A stretch of DNA of 64,000 nucleotides from Flavobacteriaceae bacterium (GCA_947446635.1 CANFHF010000011.1:1-64000), one strand, 5' to 3'; counted from the first letter of the stretch, positions 16,827 to 26,812 are shown. The notes: generated from the sequence alone by a model not told the origin. Numbers and translations are program-made.

Positions 16827-17159
16827 TCATCCGGTTATTTCAGGCTCCCAAAAACACTTCTCGAAATCCATAATCTGGTTATCGACCACTTTAATCCCTT
16901 CGTTTTCGAGTAATTGCTGCATTAAATTCGTTCCGTCAAAATGATGTTTTCCCGTAAGCAATCCTTTTCTGTTTACAACTCTGTGTGCAGGAATATCTTC
17001 AAGATTATGACAGGCATTCATGGCCCAGCCGACCATTCTGGCAGAGCGTGCCGTTCCTAATGCTTTGGCGATGGCGCCATACGAAGTTACCTTGCCATAA
17101 GGGATTTGTCTAGCGACGGCATAGACTTTTTCGAAAAAATTGTCGGTTGGATTCGGCAT
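16827..17159 (-). CDS. Alkyltransferase-like protein (ATL), MGMT fold without catalytic Cys
   Basis: A 110-residue protein with the C-terminal DNA-binding domain of O6-alkylguanine-DNA alkyltransferase: IPYGKVTSYGAIAKALG (helix-turn-helix), then SARMVG with the Arg finger. The active-site motif PCHRV is PAHRV here (Ala58), so it cannot accept alkyl groups. Such ATL proteins flip and bind O6-alkylguanine and recruit nucleotide excision repair. The ATG at 17159 follows the LysE stop by 4 bases; an ATG at 17186 would overlap that gene. It is probably co-transcribed with trmB and the LysE gene. Confidence 0.9.
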   Translation of the reverse strand: MPNPTDNFFEKVYAVARQIPYGKVTSYGAIAKALGTARSARMVGWAMNACHNLEDIPAHRVVNRKGLLTGKHHFDGTNLMQQLLENEGIKVVDNQIMDFEKCFWEPEITG

Positions 17160-17163
17160 TTTG

Positions 17164-17796
17164 TCAGAAATAATATTTGACCACATTCCATAGGGTAATC
17201 ACCGAAATCAACCCTGTTATACTCCCGATGATAATATTCATGTTTTTAGTAACATAATCGGTTTTATTTCCTATTCCATTAAAGAAGCAGATGTAGCCGT
17301 AAAAAACCGAAAAAGACCCTAGTACAACCCCATTCACAAAGATAAAAATGGAGGTGGTGTCGAATGAAAATAGTTTAAAAGAGGCCAAAGTCATGCATAC
17401 AAAAACATAATAGGGAATCGGGAAGAAGTTGAGTCCCGAAAGCAACATCCCCAAAAAAAACCGACTAGTTTTGCTATTCTTTGTGAGCTTTCTCGTCTTA
17501 TACTTGGGTTTTTTGGCCAATACTAAAAAATAAATCGTCAAGGTGGCAAAGATACCCAAACCCACTTCGCGCAATAAAGTGACCAAATCCGGGCGCCTAT
17601 TGATAATTTTTGCAAATACTATAGCGAAAAAGGACTGGAAAAATATTATCAATATCGCTCCCAAAACAAACCACAACGCATTCCGTTTTCCCTCTTTCAG
17701 ATTCACTTTAGCGGCAGTCATATTGATTAATCCCGGAGGAATAATCCCTATAAAAGCGGTGATGAATCCTAAAAATAATGAGGTTATGGTATTCAT
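17164..17796 (-). CDS. LysE/RhtB-family exporter
   Basis: A 210-residue integral membrane protein with about six hydrophobic segments. The N-terminal GFITAFIGIIPPGLINMTAAK, containing the PPG motif and a Lys-rich loop (NLKEGKRNA), matches the LysE family of amino-acid exporters. The substrate cannot be read from sequence. It lies between trmB (53 bases upstream) and the ATL gene (4 bases downstream). Confidence 0.8.
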   Translation of the reverse strand: MNTITSLFLGFITAFIGIIPPGLINMTAAKVNLKEGKRNALWFVLGAILIIFFQSFFAIVFAKIINRRPDLVTLLREVGLGIFATLTIYFLVLAKKPKYKTRKLTKNSKTSRFFLGMLLSGLNFFPIPYYVFVCMTLASFKLFSFDTTSIFIFVNGVVLGSFSVFYGYICFFNGIGNKTDYVTKNMNIIIGSITGLISVITLWNVVKYYF

Positions 17797-17849
17797 TTAT
17801 TGGAAATCAGGCGTTAGAAACAGCAAATTAAACCACTACAAACGAATTA

Positions 17850-18527
17850 TTATGGTTTAATTTTAAATCGAATATACGTAATTGCTTTGTTAATTTCTAA
17901 ATATTGTTTTTCGTAAAAAGTTTGGAAAGCAGTAACTTCCTCTGGACTTCCTTCGTTTACATATACATTATGATTGGCATACAACACCTCGTGTCCTTCG
18001 CCATGCAATAATCCTAAGGTATATCCATGCATAAATTCGCTGTCGGTTTTTAGGTTGACAACACCGTCTTTTTTGAGGATTTTTTTATACAATTGCAGAA
18101 ATTCCGAGTTGGTCATTCTGTGCTTGGTGCGTTTGTATTTTATTTGGGGATCCGGGAAGGTAATCCAAATTTCATCTACCTCGTTTTCGGCAAAAATGTG
18201 ATTGATTAATTCAATTTGAGTACGGATAAAAGCCACATTGTGCAAACCGGTTTCAATGGCCGTTTTGGCACCACGCCAAAATCTAGCTCCTTTGATATCG
18301 ATCCCGATGAAATTCTTATTAGGGTATTTTTCGGACAAGCCAACGGAGTATTCGCCTTTGCCACAGCCCAATTCGAGTACCAACGGATGGTCGTTTTTAA
18401 AGAACTCTGTGTTCCAGTTGCCTTTTAGCGGAAATAAATTCCCCACCACTTCTTCCCTTGTAGGTTGAAAAACATTATGGAATGTTTCGTTTTCCTTGAA
18501 TCGTTTTAATTTGTTTTTACTTCCCAC
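17850..18527 (-). CDS. trmB: tRNA (guanine46-N7)-methyltransferase
   Basis: A 225-residue SAM methyltransferase that makes m7G46 in the tRNA variable loop. LELGCGKGEYSVGLSEKYP is the SAM motif, GIDIKGARFWRGAK and TFPDPQIKYKRTKHRM are the TrmB signatures (substrate and tRNA contacts). The start codon is GTG: an in-frame stop lies 27 bases upstream with no ATG between, and the MGSKNKLKRF N-terminus is what I expect from flavobacterial TrmB. Confidence 0.94.
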   Translation of the reverse strand: MGSKNKLKRFKENETFHNVFQPTREEVVGNLFPLKGNWNTEFFKNDHPLVLELGCGKGEYSVGLSEKYPNKNFIGIDIKGARFWRGAKTAIETGLHNVAFIRTQIELINHIFAENEVDEIWITFPDPQIKYKRTKHRMTNSEFLQLYKKILKKDGVVNLKTDSEFMHGYTLGLLHGEGHEVLYANHNVYVNEGSPEEVTAFQTFYEKQYLEINKAITYIRFKIKP

Positions 18528-18687
18528 GCTTTTATAAAATATTTTTACTTCCTAACTATTCGACCCAAAGGTCTCGGGGGGCAAAATTAACCAAATATAT
18601 AAGACGATAGGCCGCAAATAAAAAAAAGGTAGTTTGAATATGAGAGTAGTCAAAAATCGTTGTTGAATTTCTCCCTATAAAATCAAT

Positions 18688-18719
18688 AAAAAAGGCTTGA
18701 CTTTCGTCAAACCTTTTCT
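18688..18719 (-). terminator. Terminator after thioredoxin
   Basis: On the minus strand the stem aaaaggtttgac / gtcaagcctttt with a short loop is followed by a T-run, 39 bases downstream of the trxA stop. Confidence 0.85.
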
Positions 18720-18758
18720 AATATTATAAAATTGATTCGTTCCTTGAATGACTAGGAA

Positions 18759-19076
18759 TTACAACAATGCGTCTAAGCTATCTGCGTACGTTTGTTTTGG
18801 AGCAACTCCTACTTGCTTTCCGACTACTTCTCCGTTGTGAAAAACCAAAACTGTTGGAATATTTCTAACGCCGTATTTTGCTGCAAATTCTTGGTTTGCG
18901 TCTACATCTACTTTTCCAACGACTACTTTTCCTTCGTATTCTTCGCTGATTTGGTCAATGATTGGTCCCACCATTCTACAAGGACCACACCATGCTGCCC
19001 AAAAATCTACCATTACTGGTTTTGTTGACTTCAAAACTACTTCCTCAAAAGTAGCGTCTGTTATTGCTAATGCCAT
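18759..19076 (-). CDS. trxA: Thioredoxin
   Basis: A 105-residue thioredoxin with the active site WCGPC (Cys30, Cys33), VDFWAAWC before it and the cis-Pro segment RNIPTVLVF. It is a cytoplasmic disulphide reductant with no signal peptide. The start at MALAITDATF gives the family length; an upstream in-frame codon adds 11 unrelated residues and lies within the promoter. Monocistronic, with its own promoter and terminator. Confidence 0.95.
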   Translation of the reverse strand: MALAITDATFEEVVLKSTKPVMVDFWAAWCGPCRMVGPIIDQISEEYEGKVVVGKVDVDANQEFAAKYGVRNIPTVLVFHNGEVVGKQVGVAPKQTYADSLDALL

Positions 19077-19106
19077 ATTCTTGTTTTTTGAATTTATTTT
19101 GTAATA

Positions 19107-19114
19107 CAAATATA
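19107..19114 (-). promoter_or_regulatory. Candidate trxA -7 box
   Basis: TATATTTG on the minus strand fits TAnnTTTG; predicted leader about 24 bases. The -33 region is not recognisable. Confidence 0.45.
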
Positions 19115-19181
19115 GAGAAACATTTGAGTTTATAAGTGGAACTGGAATTACATTTAGCTATTATTAAATTGGTATAATTTA

Positions 19182-22100
19182 TCAATTCAATTTAAAATTA
19201 ATTTGCATCTTCTCCAACTCCGTCAATAACTCATTCGAAATCTTGATTTTTAATTTCCGGCTGGGCATTGATATTCGCGTAATCACTTTTGTTTCCTCGA
19301 TTTCTGAAATCATTTCAATTATTACAGGCTCTTCATCTTCGGAGATTTCTTCAGTAAAAATGGCCGTTTCATCAGGTAATTCATCTTCAAATAATACCGA
19401 TTCTATTTTTTCTTCCACTTTTATAATTTCAGGATGTATTTCTTCCGAAACTTCAATATGTTTTTTAATCTTTTCCAATTCCATAATTTCAAAAGAAACG
19501 GTGTTATCTCCTTTGTTGGCTTGGAAAACCGCATTTAATTTTGAAATAAAATCCCCATTCAAATCTTTTATGTCCAATAAAACGCTTAATTTTTTGGCGA
19601 AATTATCAAAAACATCTTGTAGTAATTTAAAATCTGAAAATTGTAATCTTGGGTCTCCCTTTTTCCCGGTATCTCTATCTACCCAACCCTCTTTCACCAA
19701 TATTTTTATGTAGGTGAAACTATTTGGAATCAGATAATGCCGGTTTTTCATATATTCTTCACCAAAAATTTTGAATTCATAACTCTCGTCATATCCTTCC
19801 AGATTAAAGGATGCCCAGCCTTTTCCGTTTTTGGCAATTCGGTGTTGCACATTACTGATTATGCCTCCAAAAGTTAAATTTTTATTCACAAATTGATTCA
19901 AATCTTTCAGCGATTCTAGTTTCGAATTACAGAAATATTTCATTTCAAATTTAAAATCATCCAGCGGATGTCCTGAAATATAAATCCCAACTACCTCTTT
20001 TTCTTTTGCCAATTTTTCCATCGTACTCCAATCCTCACAAGGTGGCACGATAGGTTCCGCAATCTGCACATCGCTGCTTTCGCCAAACAAACTTACCTGC
20101 GATGAATTTTCGTTTTCCTGAAACTTTGCTCCATAGCGAATGGCTTTTTCATAGAAAGTAATACCGTCACCATCATCGTGAAAATATTGTGCTCGAGTCG
20201 TTCCGTTAAAGGAATCAAACCCGCCAGCCAAAGCTAGATTTTCCAAAGCTTTTTTATTGGCGGCGCGCAAATCGATACGTTTAGTCAAATCAAAAATAGA
20301 CTTGTAATTTTCTGTTTTTCTGTTTTCAACAATCGTTTCGACTGCTGCCATTCCTACTCCTTTTACAGCACCAATCCCAAAACGTACGGCATAATCATCG
20401 TTTACCGTAAATTTATAAAACGACTCATTTACGTCTGGACCTAAAACTTTTAACCCCATTCGTTTGCATTCTTCCATAAAAAAAGAGACTTGCTTGATAT
20501 CGCTCATGTTATTTGATAAAACCGCCGCCATGTATTCGGCGGGATAATTAGCTTTCAAATAGGCCGTTTGATAGGCAATCCAAGCGTAACAAGTAGAATG
20601 CGACTTGTTAAAAGCATATTCAGCAAAAGCCTCCCAGTCTTTCCAAATTTTCTCTAACTTGTCTTCGGCATGCCCTTTGGCCACGGCCTGGCTGATAAAT
20701 TTAGGTTTCATTTTATCCAAAACGTCCTTTTGTTTTTTCCCCATTGCTTTTCGTAAAACATCGGCATCCCCTTTAGAAAAATCCGCCAGTTTTTGCGACA
20801 AAAGCATTACTTGTTCTTGATAAACCGTAATTCCATAGGTGTCTTTTAGCAATTCTTCGCAAACATCGAGGTCGTATACTATATCTTCTTCGCCGTTTTT
20901 TCGCCTAACAAAACTTGGAATATAGGCGATTGGTCCTGGACGGTACAAGGCATTCATCGCAATTAAATCCGGAAAAACGGTAGGTTTAAGTTCTTTAAGG
21001 TATTTCTGCATTCCCGGCGATTCGTATTGAAAAATCCCAACCGTTTCGCCACGCTGAAAAAGTTCGTAGGTATTCGCGTCGTCAATAGGAAATTCATCAG
21101 GATTAAGGTCTATTCCGCTTCTATATTTTACTAATTTTACGGTGTCTTTTATTAAAGTCAAGGTTTTTAAACCCAAGAAATCCATCTTCAACAAACCAGC
21201 ACTTTCCACGACCGAGTTGTCAAACTGTGTGACATACAAATCCGAATCTTTAGCCGTAGCCACGGGAACAAAATCAGTAATATCACTAGGGGTAATAATC
21301 ACACCACAAGCGTGAATCCCTGTGTTTCTAAGGTTTCCTTCTAAAACTTTTGCCTGCTGAATGGTTTCGCCACTCAGATTATCTTCCTTAGAAATTCCAA
21401 TTAATTCTTTTATTTTTTCAAAATCCTCTGGACGCAGAATTTTCTTAATATCGCCTTCAGCATCTTTCAAAAAACGGGATAAACTCCATTTTGAAGGAAT
21501 TAAATTTGGAATTAATTTGGCTATTTTATCAGCTTCAAAAAGCGGTAAATCCAACACTCTCGCAGTGTCACGAATCGCTGATTTTGCTGCCATCGTTCCG
21601 TAAGTGATGATTTGAGCTACTTGTTTCGAACCATATTTATTGATAACATAATCCATTACTTTACTTCGTCCTTCATCATCAAAATCGATGTCGATATCGG
21701 GAAGTGAGACCCTATCTGGATTCAAAAATCTTTCGAAAAGTAAGTTGTATAAAAGGGGGTCAATATTGGTAATCCCCAGACAGTAGGCAACAACAGAACC
21801 TGCCGCAGAACCACGACCGGGACCAACAGAAACGTCCATTTTTCGCGCGGCAGCAATGAAATCCTGCACAATCAAGAAATAACCAGGGTATCCTGAATTT
21901 TCTATAGTCAATAATTCAAAATCAAGTCGTTCTTGAATCTCAGGAGTGATTTCTTTGTAGCGTTTGCTGGCGCCAATAAAAGTAAGGCTTTTCAAATAGG
22001 CATTTTCTCCTCGTACTCCTGCATCTATTGCATCTTCCGGGACTAGAAAATCCTGAGGAATTTCAAATTTTGGAAGTAACACCTCACGAGCCAAATTGTA

Positions 22101-23762
22101 AATTTCAATTTTATCCACTATTTCTGAAATATTCGAAATCGCTTCTGGCAAATCGTTGAAGTTTTGCTTCATTTCCTCCCCCGACTTGAAGTAATATTCC
22201 TGATTCGGTAAGCCGTAACGATACCCGCGGCCACGGCCTATTGGCGTAGATTGCTTTTCACCCTCTTTTACACACAATAAAATATCGTGGGCATTAGCAT
22301 TATCTTTGTCTATATAAAAAGTGTTGTTAGTAGCAACCAATTTAACGTCGTGTTTTCTAGCTAATGAAATTAAACCTTCATTCACGCGATTTTCGTCTTC
22401 CTGATTATGACGCATCACTTCGATATAAAAATCTGATCCAAATTCCTGTTTCCACCAAATTAAAGCTTCTTCGGCTTGTTTTTCACCTAGATTCAAAATC
22501 TTATTTGGAATTTCCCCGTAGAGATTCCCCGACAAAACAATGATGTCTTCCTTGTATTGTTGGATGATTTTCCGGTCTATTCTAGGCACATAATAAAAAC
22601 CCTCGGTGTAACCTATGGAAGACATTTTGGCTAAATTATGATAGCCTTTTTTGGTCTTCGCTAAAAGTACAATTTGGTGACCATTATCTTTGTGAGACTT
22701 GTTTTTATGGTCTTCACAAACAAAAAATTCACAACCAACAATTGGTTTCATTGAAACTTCGGTCGGTTCCTCCCCTTTTTCAATAGCCTCCTTGTTTTTT
22801 GCTTCAGCCGCTTTATTATGGTATAAAATATCTCGAACAAAATGAAAAGCTCCCATCAAATTGGCGTGGTCCGTTATGGCAACGGCAGGCATTTTTCGCT
22901 CTGATGCTGCTTTTACCAAAGCTGCGACGCTAATCGTAGATTGCAATACCGAAAATTGGGTGTGATTGTGCAAATGCACAAAATCGGTGTCTATTAAAAG
23001 TTGTTTATTGTCCGAAAGTTCCTGTTTAGAAATTGGCGCCGCTTGTTGACCTCCTAATTGCTGACGGATTTTATCAGACGCCTCCTTTAAATTGATATGC
23101 TGCAACCCGATAAGTTGAATTTTTACTGGATTTTTTAGTTGAAAATCCTCGAAATAGTCGCGTTCCACTTCAAGATCTGTTTTCGTAAAAACTTCCGTAC
23201 GAATTAATTCGAAAAAACAACGCGTAGTTGCTTCCACATCTGCGGTGGCATTATGCGCTTCTCCAAAAGGGGTATTAAAAAGATAAGCGTGTAATTCGGT
23301 TAATGTAGGTAGTTTATATTTTCCTCCGCGACCTCCAGGAAGTTTCAATAAAGTCGCCGTTACTTCGGTACACGTATCGAGAATTGGCATGGAACTCATT
23401 GGGCTTTCAACACCCATTCTATGAAATTCACAGCCCATAATGTTGATGTCAAAACCTAAATTTTGACCCACAATAAATTTGGTTTTCGATAAGGCAATAT
23501 TAAATTTCTCTAAAACTTCAGCTAAAGAAATTCCTTCGGCTTCGGCCAATTCAGTCGAAATACCGTGAATTCTTTCGGCATCATACGGAATATTGAATCC
23601 CTCTGGTTTTACCAAATAATCCTGATGCTCGATAATTTTTCCCATTTCGTCGTGCAACTGCCAAGCGATTTGAATACATCGCGGCCAGTTGTCCGTGTCG
23701 GAAACTGGAGCACCCCAACGTTTTGGTAACCCTGTGGTTTCGGTATCGAATATTAAGTACAT
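19182..23762 (-). CDS. dnaE: DNA polymerase III alpha subunit with fused N-terminal DnaQ exonuclease
   Basis: A 1526-residue replicative polymerase. Residues 1 to about 190 are a DEDDh exonuclease: FDTETTG, GQNLGFDINI and HNATADVEA. A PHP domain begins near 262 (FVHLHNHTQFSVL). The C-family polymerase core follows, with VGPGRGSAAGSVV and the catalytic PDIDIDFDD near residue 688, then a helix-hairpin-helix region, an OB fold and about 130 acidic C-terminal residues. Typical DnaE is about 1160 residues with a separate DnaQ; here proofreading is built into the polymerase chain, an arrangement I know from Bacteroidota. A promoter lies upstream. It is not in an operon with trxA, whose promoter lies between them. 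Confidence 0.96.
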   Translation of the reverse strand: MYLIFDTETTGLPKRWGAPVSDTDNWPRCIQIAWQLHDEMGKIIEHQDYLVKPEGFNIPYDAERIHGISTELAEAEGISLAEVLEKFNIALSKTKFIVGQNLGFDINIMGCEFHRMGVESPMSSMPILDTCTEVTATLLKLPGGRGGKYKLPTLTELHAYLFNTPFGEAHNATADVEATTRCFFELIRTEVFTKTDLEVERDYFEDFQLKNPVKIQLIGLQHINLKEASDKIRQQLGGQQAAPISKQELSDNKQLLIDTDFVHLHNHTQFSVLQSTISVAALVKAASERKMPAVAITDHANLMGAFHFVRDILYHNKAAEAKNKEAIEKGEEPTEVSMKPIVGCEFFVCEDHKNKSHKDNGHQIVLLAKTKKGYHNLAKMSSIGYTEGFYYVPRIDRKIIQQYKEDIIVLSGNLYGEIPNKILNLGEKQAEEALIWWKQEFGSDFYIEVMRHNQEDENRVNEGLISLARKHDVKLVATNNTFYIDKDNANAHDILLCVKEGEKQSTPIGRGRGYRYGLPNQEYYFKSGEEMKQNFNDLPEAISNISEIVDKIEIYNLAREVLLPKFEIPQDFLVPEDAIDAGVRGENAYLKSLTFIGASKRYKEITPEIQERLDFELLTIENSGYPGYFLIVQDFIAAARKMDVSVGPGRGSAAGSVVAYCLGITNIDPLLYNLLFERFLNPDRVSLPDIDIDFDDEGRSKVMDYVINKYGSKQVAQIITYGTMAAKSAIRDTARVLDLPLFEADKIAKLIPNLIPSKWSLSRFLKDAEGDIKKILRPEDFEKIKELIGISKEDNLSGETIQQAKVLEGNLRNTGIHACGVIITPSDITDFVPVATAKDSDLYVTQFDNSVVESAGLLKMDFLGLKTLTLIKDTVKLVKYRSGIDLNPDEFPIDDANTYELFQRGETVGIFQYESPGMQKYLKELKPTVFPDLIAMNALYRPGPIAYIPSFVRRKNGEEDIVYDLDVCEELLKDTYGITVYQEQVMLLSQKLADFSKGDADVLRKAMGKKQKDVLDKMKPKFISQAVAKGHAEDKLEKIWKDWEAFAEYAFNKSHSTCYAWIAYQTAYLKANYPAEYMAAVLSNNMSDIKQVSFFMEECKRMGLKVLGPDVNESFYKFTVNDDYAVRFGIGAVKGVGMAAVETIVENRKTENYKSIFDLTKRIDLRAANKKALENLALAGGFDSFNGTTRAQYFHDDGDGITFYEKAIRYGAKFQENENSSQVSLFGESSDVQIAEPIVPPCEDWSTMEKLAKEKEVVGIYISGHPLDDFKFEMKYFCNSKLESLKDLNQFVNKNLTFGGIISNVQHRIAKNGKGWASFNLEGYDESYEFKIFGEEYMKNRHYLIPNSFTYIKILVKEGWVDRDTGKKGDPRLQFSDFKLLQDVFDNFAKKLSVLLDIKDLNGDFISKLNAVFQANKGDNTVSFEIMELEKIKKHIEVSEEIHPEIIKVEEKIESVLFEDELPDETAIFTEEISEDEEPVIIEMISEIEETKVITRISMPSRKLKIKISNELLTELEKMQINFKLN

Positions 23763-23817
23763 TTTCTAAGCATTAGATTTTTTTGGAAAGGCAATCAATT
23801 GGAAAATTTGATAAAAA

Positions 23818-23848
23818 CAAAAATACATTTTATGAGGTTGTATTTCAA
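23818..23848 (-). promoter_or_regulatory. Candidate dnaE promoter
   Basis: On the minus strand TATTTTTG (23825-23818) has TTG (23848-23846) about 20 bases upstream; predicted leader about 50 bases. Confidence 0.5.
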
Positions 23849-24015
23849 TTTTAGTTATTAACAAATGGACCGGTTTAAACTCTAAATTCTATTACTAATC
23901 TATAGTATAAAAAAACTGCGCAAAACATTTGCTTACTTCTGTCTAAAAATTGTATTTTTATTTTTTTATTAATCCTGTTTTTTTTAGGATTAGACAAATT
24001 AGCAGATATAATATA

Positions 24016-24756
24016 ATGGCGACAAAAATAGCATCCAAAAAGGCAAAACAACCTACAAAAAAGCATCCAGAAAATTTTAAAAGCAAATTAAGAAGGTTTT
24101 TATTTAAGGCATTTTTGTGGTTTCTTGGGCTTTCCTTTTTTTCTGTAATACTTTTCAAATTTGTGCCTGTGCCATTCACCCCATTGATGGTAATGCGAGT
24201 AATTGAAAACAAATTCATAGGGAAGGAAATATATTTTAGTCATGATTGGGAGCCTATCGAAAATATTTCGACCAATTTACAAAAAGCGGTCATTGCTAGT
24301 GAAGACGGAACTTTTCTTGTACACTATGGCTTTGATTTTAACGCTATGCAAAAAGCGTATAAAGGGAACGAAAGAGGAAGAAGAATAAAAGGAGGAAGCA
24401 CGATATCTCAACAAACCGCCAAAAATGTGTTTCTATGGCAAGGGAGAAGTTATGTACGTAAAGGACTGGAAGCCTATTTTACCGTTTTGATAGAGTTAAT
24501 TTGGGGTAAAGAGAGAATTATGGAAGTGTACCTCAACAGTATCGAAATGGGGGACGGGATATATGGTGCCCAAGCGGCAACTGAACATTGGTACCGAAAA
24601 GACGCATCTAGTCTCACGCCAATTCAAGCCGCGGGAATAGCTGCCATATTACCTAATCCTAGAAAATATTCCGCGACAAGTTCCTCTTCTTATATTAATC
24701 GAAGAAAAGACAAAATTGTTCGCGTGATGCGACATATTGGTAAGATCCGATATTAA
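24016..24756 (+). CDS. mtgA: Monofunctional peptidoglycan transglycosylase
   Basis: A 246-residue GT51 glycosyltransferase that polymerises lipid II into glycan strands at the inner membrane. A Lys-rich N-terminus precedes one transmembrane helix (about residues 36-55). GT51 motifs follow: ASEDGTFLVHYGFD (with the catalytic Glu), KGGSTISQQTAKNVFL and ERIMEVYLNSIEMG. There is no transpeptidase domain. The ATG at 24016 gives a normal N-terminus; an upstream codon at 23950 would add a second hydrophobic stretch over the intergenic region. Confidence 0.94.
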   Translation: MATKIASKKAKQPTKKHPENFKSKLRRFLFKAFLWFLGLSFFSVILFKFVPVPFTPLMVMRVIENKFIGKEIYFSHDWEPIENISTNLQKAVIASEDGTFLVHYGFDFNAMQKAYKGNERGRRIKGGSTISQQTAKNVFLWQGRSYVRKGLEAYFTVLIELIWGKERIMEVYLNSIEMGDGIYGAQAATEHWYRKDASSLTPIQAAGIAAILPNPRKYSATSSSSYINRRKDKIVRVMRHIGKIRY

Positions 24757-24799
24757 ACCAAAAGCTATTTGGATTTTGACATTCTAAATAATATTTTTT

Positions 24800-26812
24800 C
24801 TAGAGATTAAAATTCATTCCTAGAACGATGTTTCTTCCAATATTTGGAATACCATCTATTTTAAAGCGGGAAAGATGGGAAATATAGGTTTTATCCAACA
24901 AATTATTGCCGTTTAGGTTTAAGTCAAAAGCCGTTTTTCCGAATTTTATTTTCCCTCCAAAACCCAAATGTACTAAAGTGTACCCTTTTGATTTTGTTTC
25001 GAAACCACTCACATTACCCTGATTGAAAGTAGTTGAAACCTGCAATGAGGCGAATCCGTCATCCAACCAATTTTTAATTTTGAACTCCGTTCTAATGGTG
25101 TTATTCCAATTGTTTGCAGGAATCAAAGGCAAGTAATCACCATCTTGCTTTTTGCCGGTAACCGTTTCAAAACTGGTTTCATAATGCAACCAATCCAATG
25201 GATGTGGATGAAAATGCAAGCCGATTTCACCACCAAATAATTTGGCGTCATTCTGAATATAATCAAAAACATCGAAACCATTAATTTGGTTTCCTGCTGG
25301 CGAAGTATAAATATAATTATTGATGTGATTGTAAAATCCGTTGGCAAAAAATTCGAAATGGGAAGTTTTATATTCCAAATTCAGGTCGGTTTGTACATTT
25401 TGCTCCGTTTTTAAATTGGGGTTTCCAACTTCGTAGCGATTAGTTCCTTCATGCACGCCATTTGAGGTTAATTCAGCCAAATTTGGTGCGCGAAAACCAG
25501 AAGCCACATTCAATCGCAAAGACAAATCGTTGGCTAAATTAGTTTTGTATCCCAATGAAGCATTAAAACTATTGAACGATTTATCGATGGCTTGAAAAGA
25601 ATCTTCATCACCAGAAATTCCATGACTTTCACTTATTATTTTCCTGTTGTCAAAACGAATTCCTGCCTGAAATACATTCGATTTCCATTCATAATTTCCA
25701 GTTCCAAAAAAACCAAAATCATTCGTTGTGGCATCAGGAATCAGGAATTCTTCGCCCGAATTGGTATTGGTTTGGCGCATTCCTTGGATGCCAAGAATGG
25801 ACTCTACTTTGCCCATTTTTGGTAAATGGTATTTCGCGTCATAATTGAATGTTTTCAATTTCATATGCAAAACAGCAATATTACCATCTTCTAATTCGCT
25901 TCGGTCGTTGTCAATATAACCCAAGTCAACATCTAGTTTCGAGTTTTTAAAGAAGAATATATTGTTTAAACTCAACAAATTATTGTCAATAGCTTGGCTT
26001 GGATAATCTGTTTTTTTGCTGGTAGTTTGTTCCGAAACCCCGTTTTCAGGAATTCCTAAATCTAACTTATTGAAATTATAGCGCAAAACACTTGAAAATT
26101 TTGAATTACTGTAACCAATTCCAGTTTTGAAATCAGTTTCATTGTAGCGCGTATTGGTAACTCTGTCTCCGTCGGCAATTGCATAATCGGAATGGGTATC
26201 ATACGTTCCTCTTGCCAAGACTTTCCAGTTTTTACCAGAAGTTTTTAATCCCAATGAAGTGTTGCTACCCAAAGTGTTTGAAAATAATCGTTGATTAAAA
26301 TCGCCTTTAAATGTATTCGTGTTTGCAAATTTTTCAGGGTTGAAATACAAAACACCACCCAAGGCATCAGAGCCATAAAGCAACGACGCCGGACCTTTTA
26401 TTACTTCGACACTTTCAATTCCGGCATCGTTTAATCCCAAACCATGTTCGTCACCAAACTGTTGATTTTCGATTCGAACGCCTTGTGAATAGACCAAAAC
26501 GCGATTCCCGCTCAAACCGCGAATGACAGGTTTCCCGATGGAAGTTCCCGTCGAAACTTGAGAAACACCTGGAATGGTTGCCAATCCTTCAATCAAAGTA
26601 GAAGTTCCATTTTGTTGTAATTCTTTAATGCTTGAATGTTCTACTTTCATGACATTTTGCGACTGAATTTTATTGAAGGCTGTAGAAACGATTACTTCGT
26701 CTAATTTAAAAGGTTTGTTTTCATGAACAGTATCTTGTTTTATTTTTTTTATTTCTTGTGCTTGAAGTATTGCAGAAAATCCTAGGATTAGGGTAATTAT
26801 AGTTTTTTTCAT
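24800..26812 (-). CDS. TonB-dependent outer-membrane receptor, ZnuD-like
   Basis: A 670-residue receptor with a signal peptide (cleavage likely after LQAQ), a plug domain from about residue 40 (TLIEGLATIPGVSQVS, then PVIRGLSGNRVLVYSQG) and a 22-strand barrel ending in an aromatic NFNL terminus. The barrel segment GVHEGTNRYEVGNPNLKTE resembles ZnuD-type zinc receptors, which carry GVH and Y-E-x-G in the same place, although no strongly His-rich loop is visible. It lacks the N-terminal carboxypeptidase-like domain of SusC proteins. The gene lies 73 bases downstream of a small His/Cys-rich protein, supporting a metal role. Substrate zinc is an inference; another metal or chelate is possible. Confidence 0.8.
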   Translation of the reverse strand: MKKTIITLILGFSAILQAQEIKKIKQDTVHENKPFKLDEVIVSTAFNKIQSQNVMKVEHSSIKELQQNGTSTLIEGLATIPGVSQVSTGTSIGKPVIRGLSGNRVLVYSQGVRIENQQFGDEHGLGLNDAGIESVEVIKGPASLLYGSDALGGVLYFNPEKFANTNTFKGDFNQRLFSNTLGSNTSLGLKTSGKNWKVLARGTYDTHSDYAIADGDRVTNTRYNETDFKTGIGYSNSKFSSVLRYNFNKLDLGIPENGVSEQTTSKKTDYPSQAIDNNLLSLNNIFFFKNSKLDVDLGYIDNDRSELEDGNIAVLHMKLKTFNYDAKYHLPKMGKVESILGIQGMRQTNTNSGEEFLIPDATTNDFGFFGTGNYEWKSNVFQAGIRFDNRKIISESHGISGDEDSFQAIDKSFNSFNASLGYKTNLANDLSLRLNVASGFRAPNLAELTSNGVHEGTNRYEVGNPNLKTEQNVQTDLNLEYKTSHFEFFANGFYNHINNYIYTSPAGNQINGFDVFDYIQNDAKLFGGEIGLHFHPHPLDWLHYETSFETVTGKKQDGDYLPLIPANNWNNTIRTEFKIKNWLDDGFASLQVSTTFNQGNVSGFETKSKGYTLVHLGFGGKIKFGKTAFDLNLNGNNLLDKTYISHLSRFKIDGIPNIGRNIVLGMNFNL

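Noticed and set aside
19243..19713. 156-residue plus-strand frame opposite the dnaE 3' end
   Set aside because: Ser/Ile-rich reverse reading of the acidic DnaE tail; no promoter or family features.
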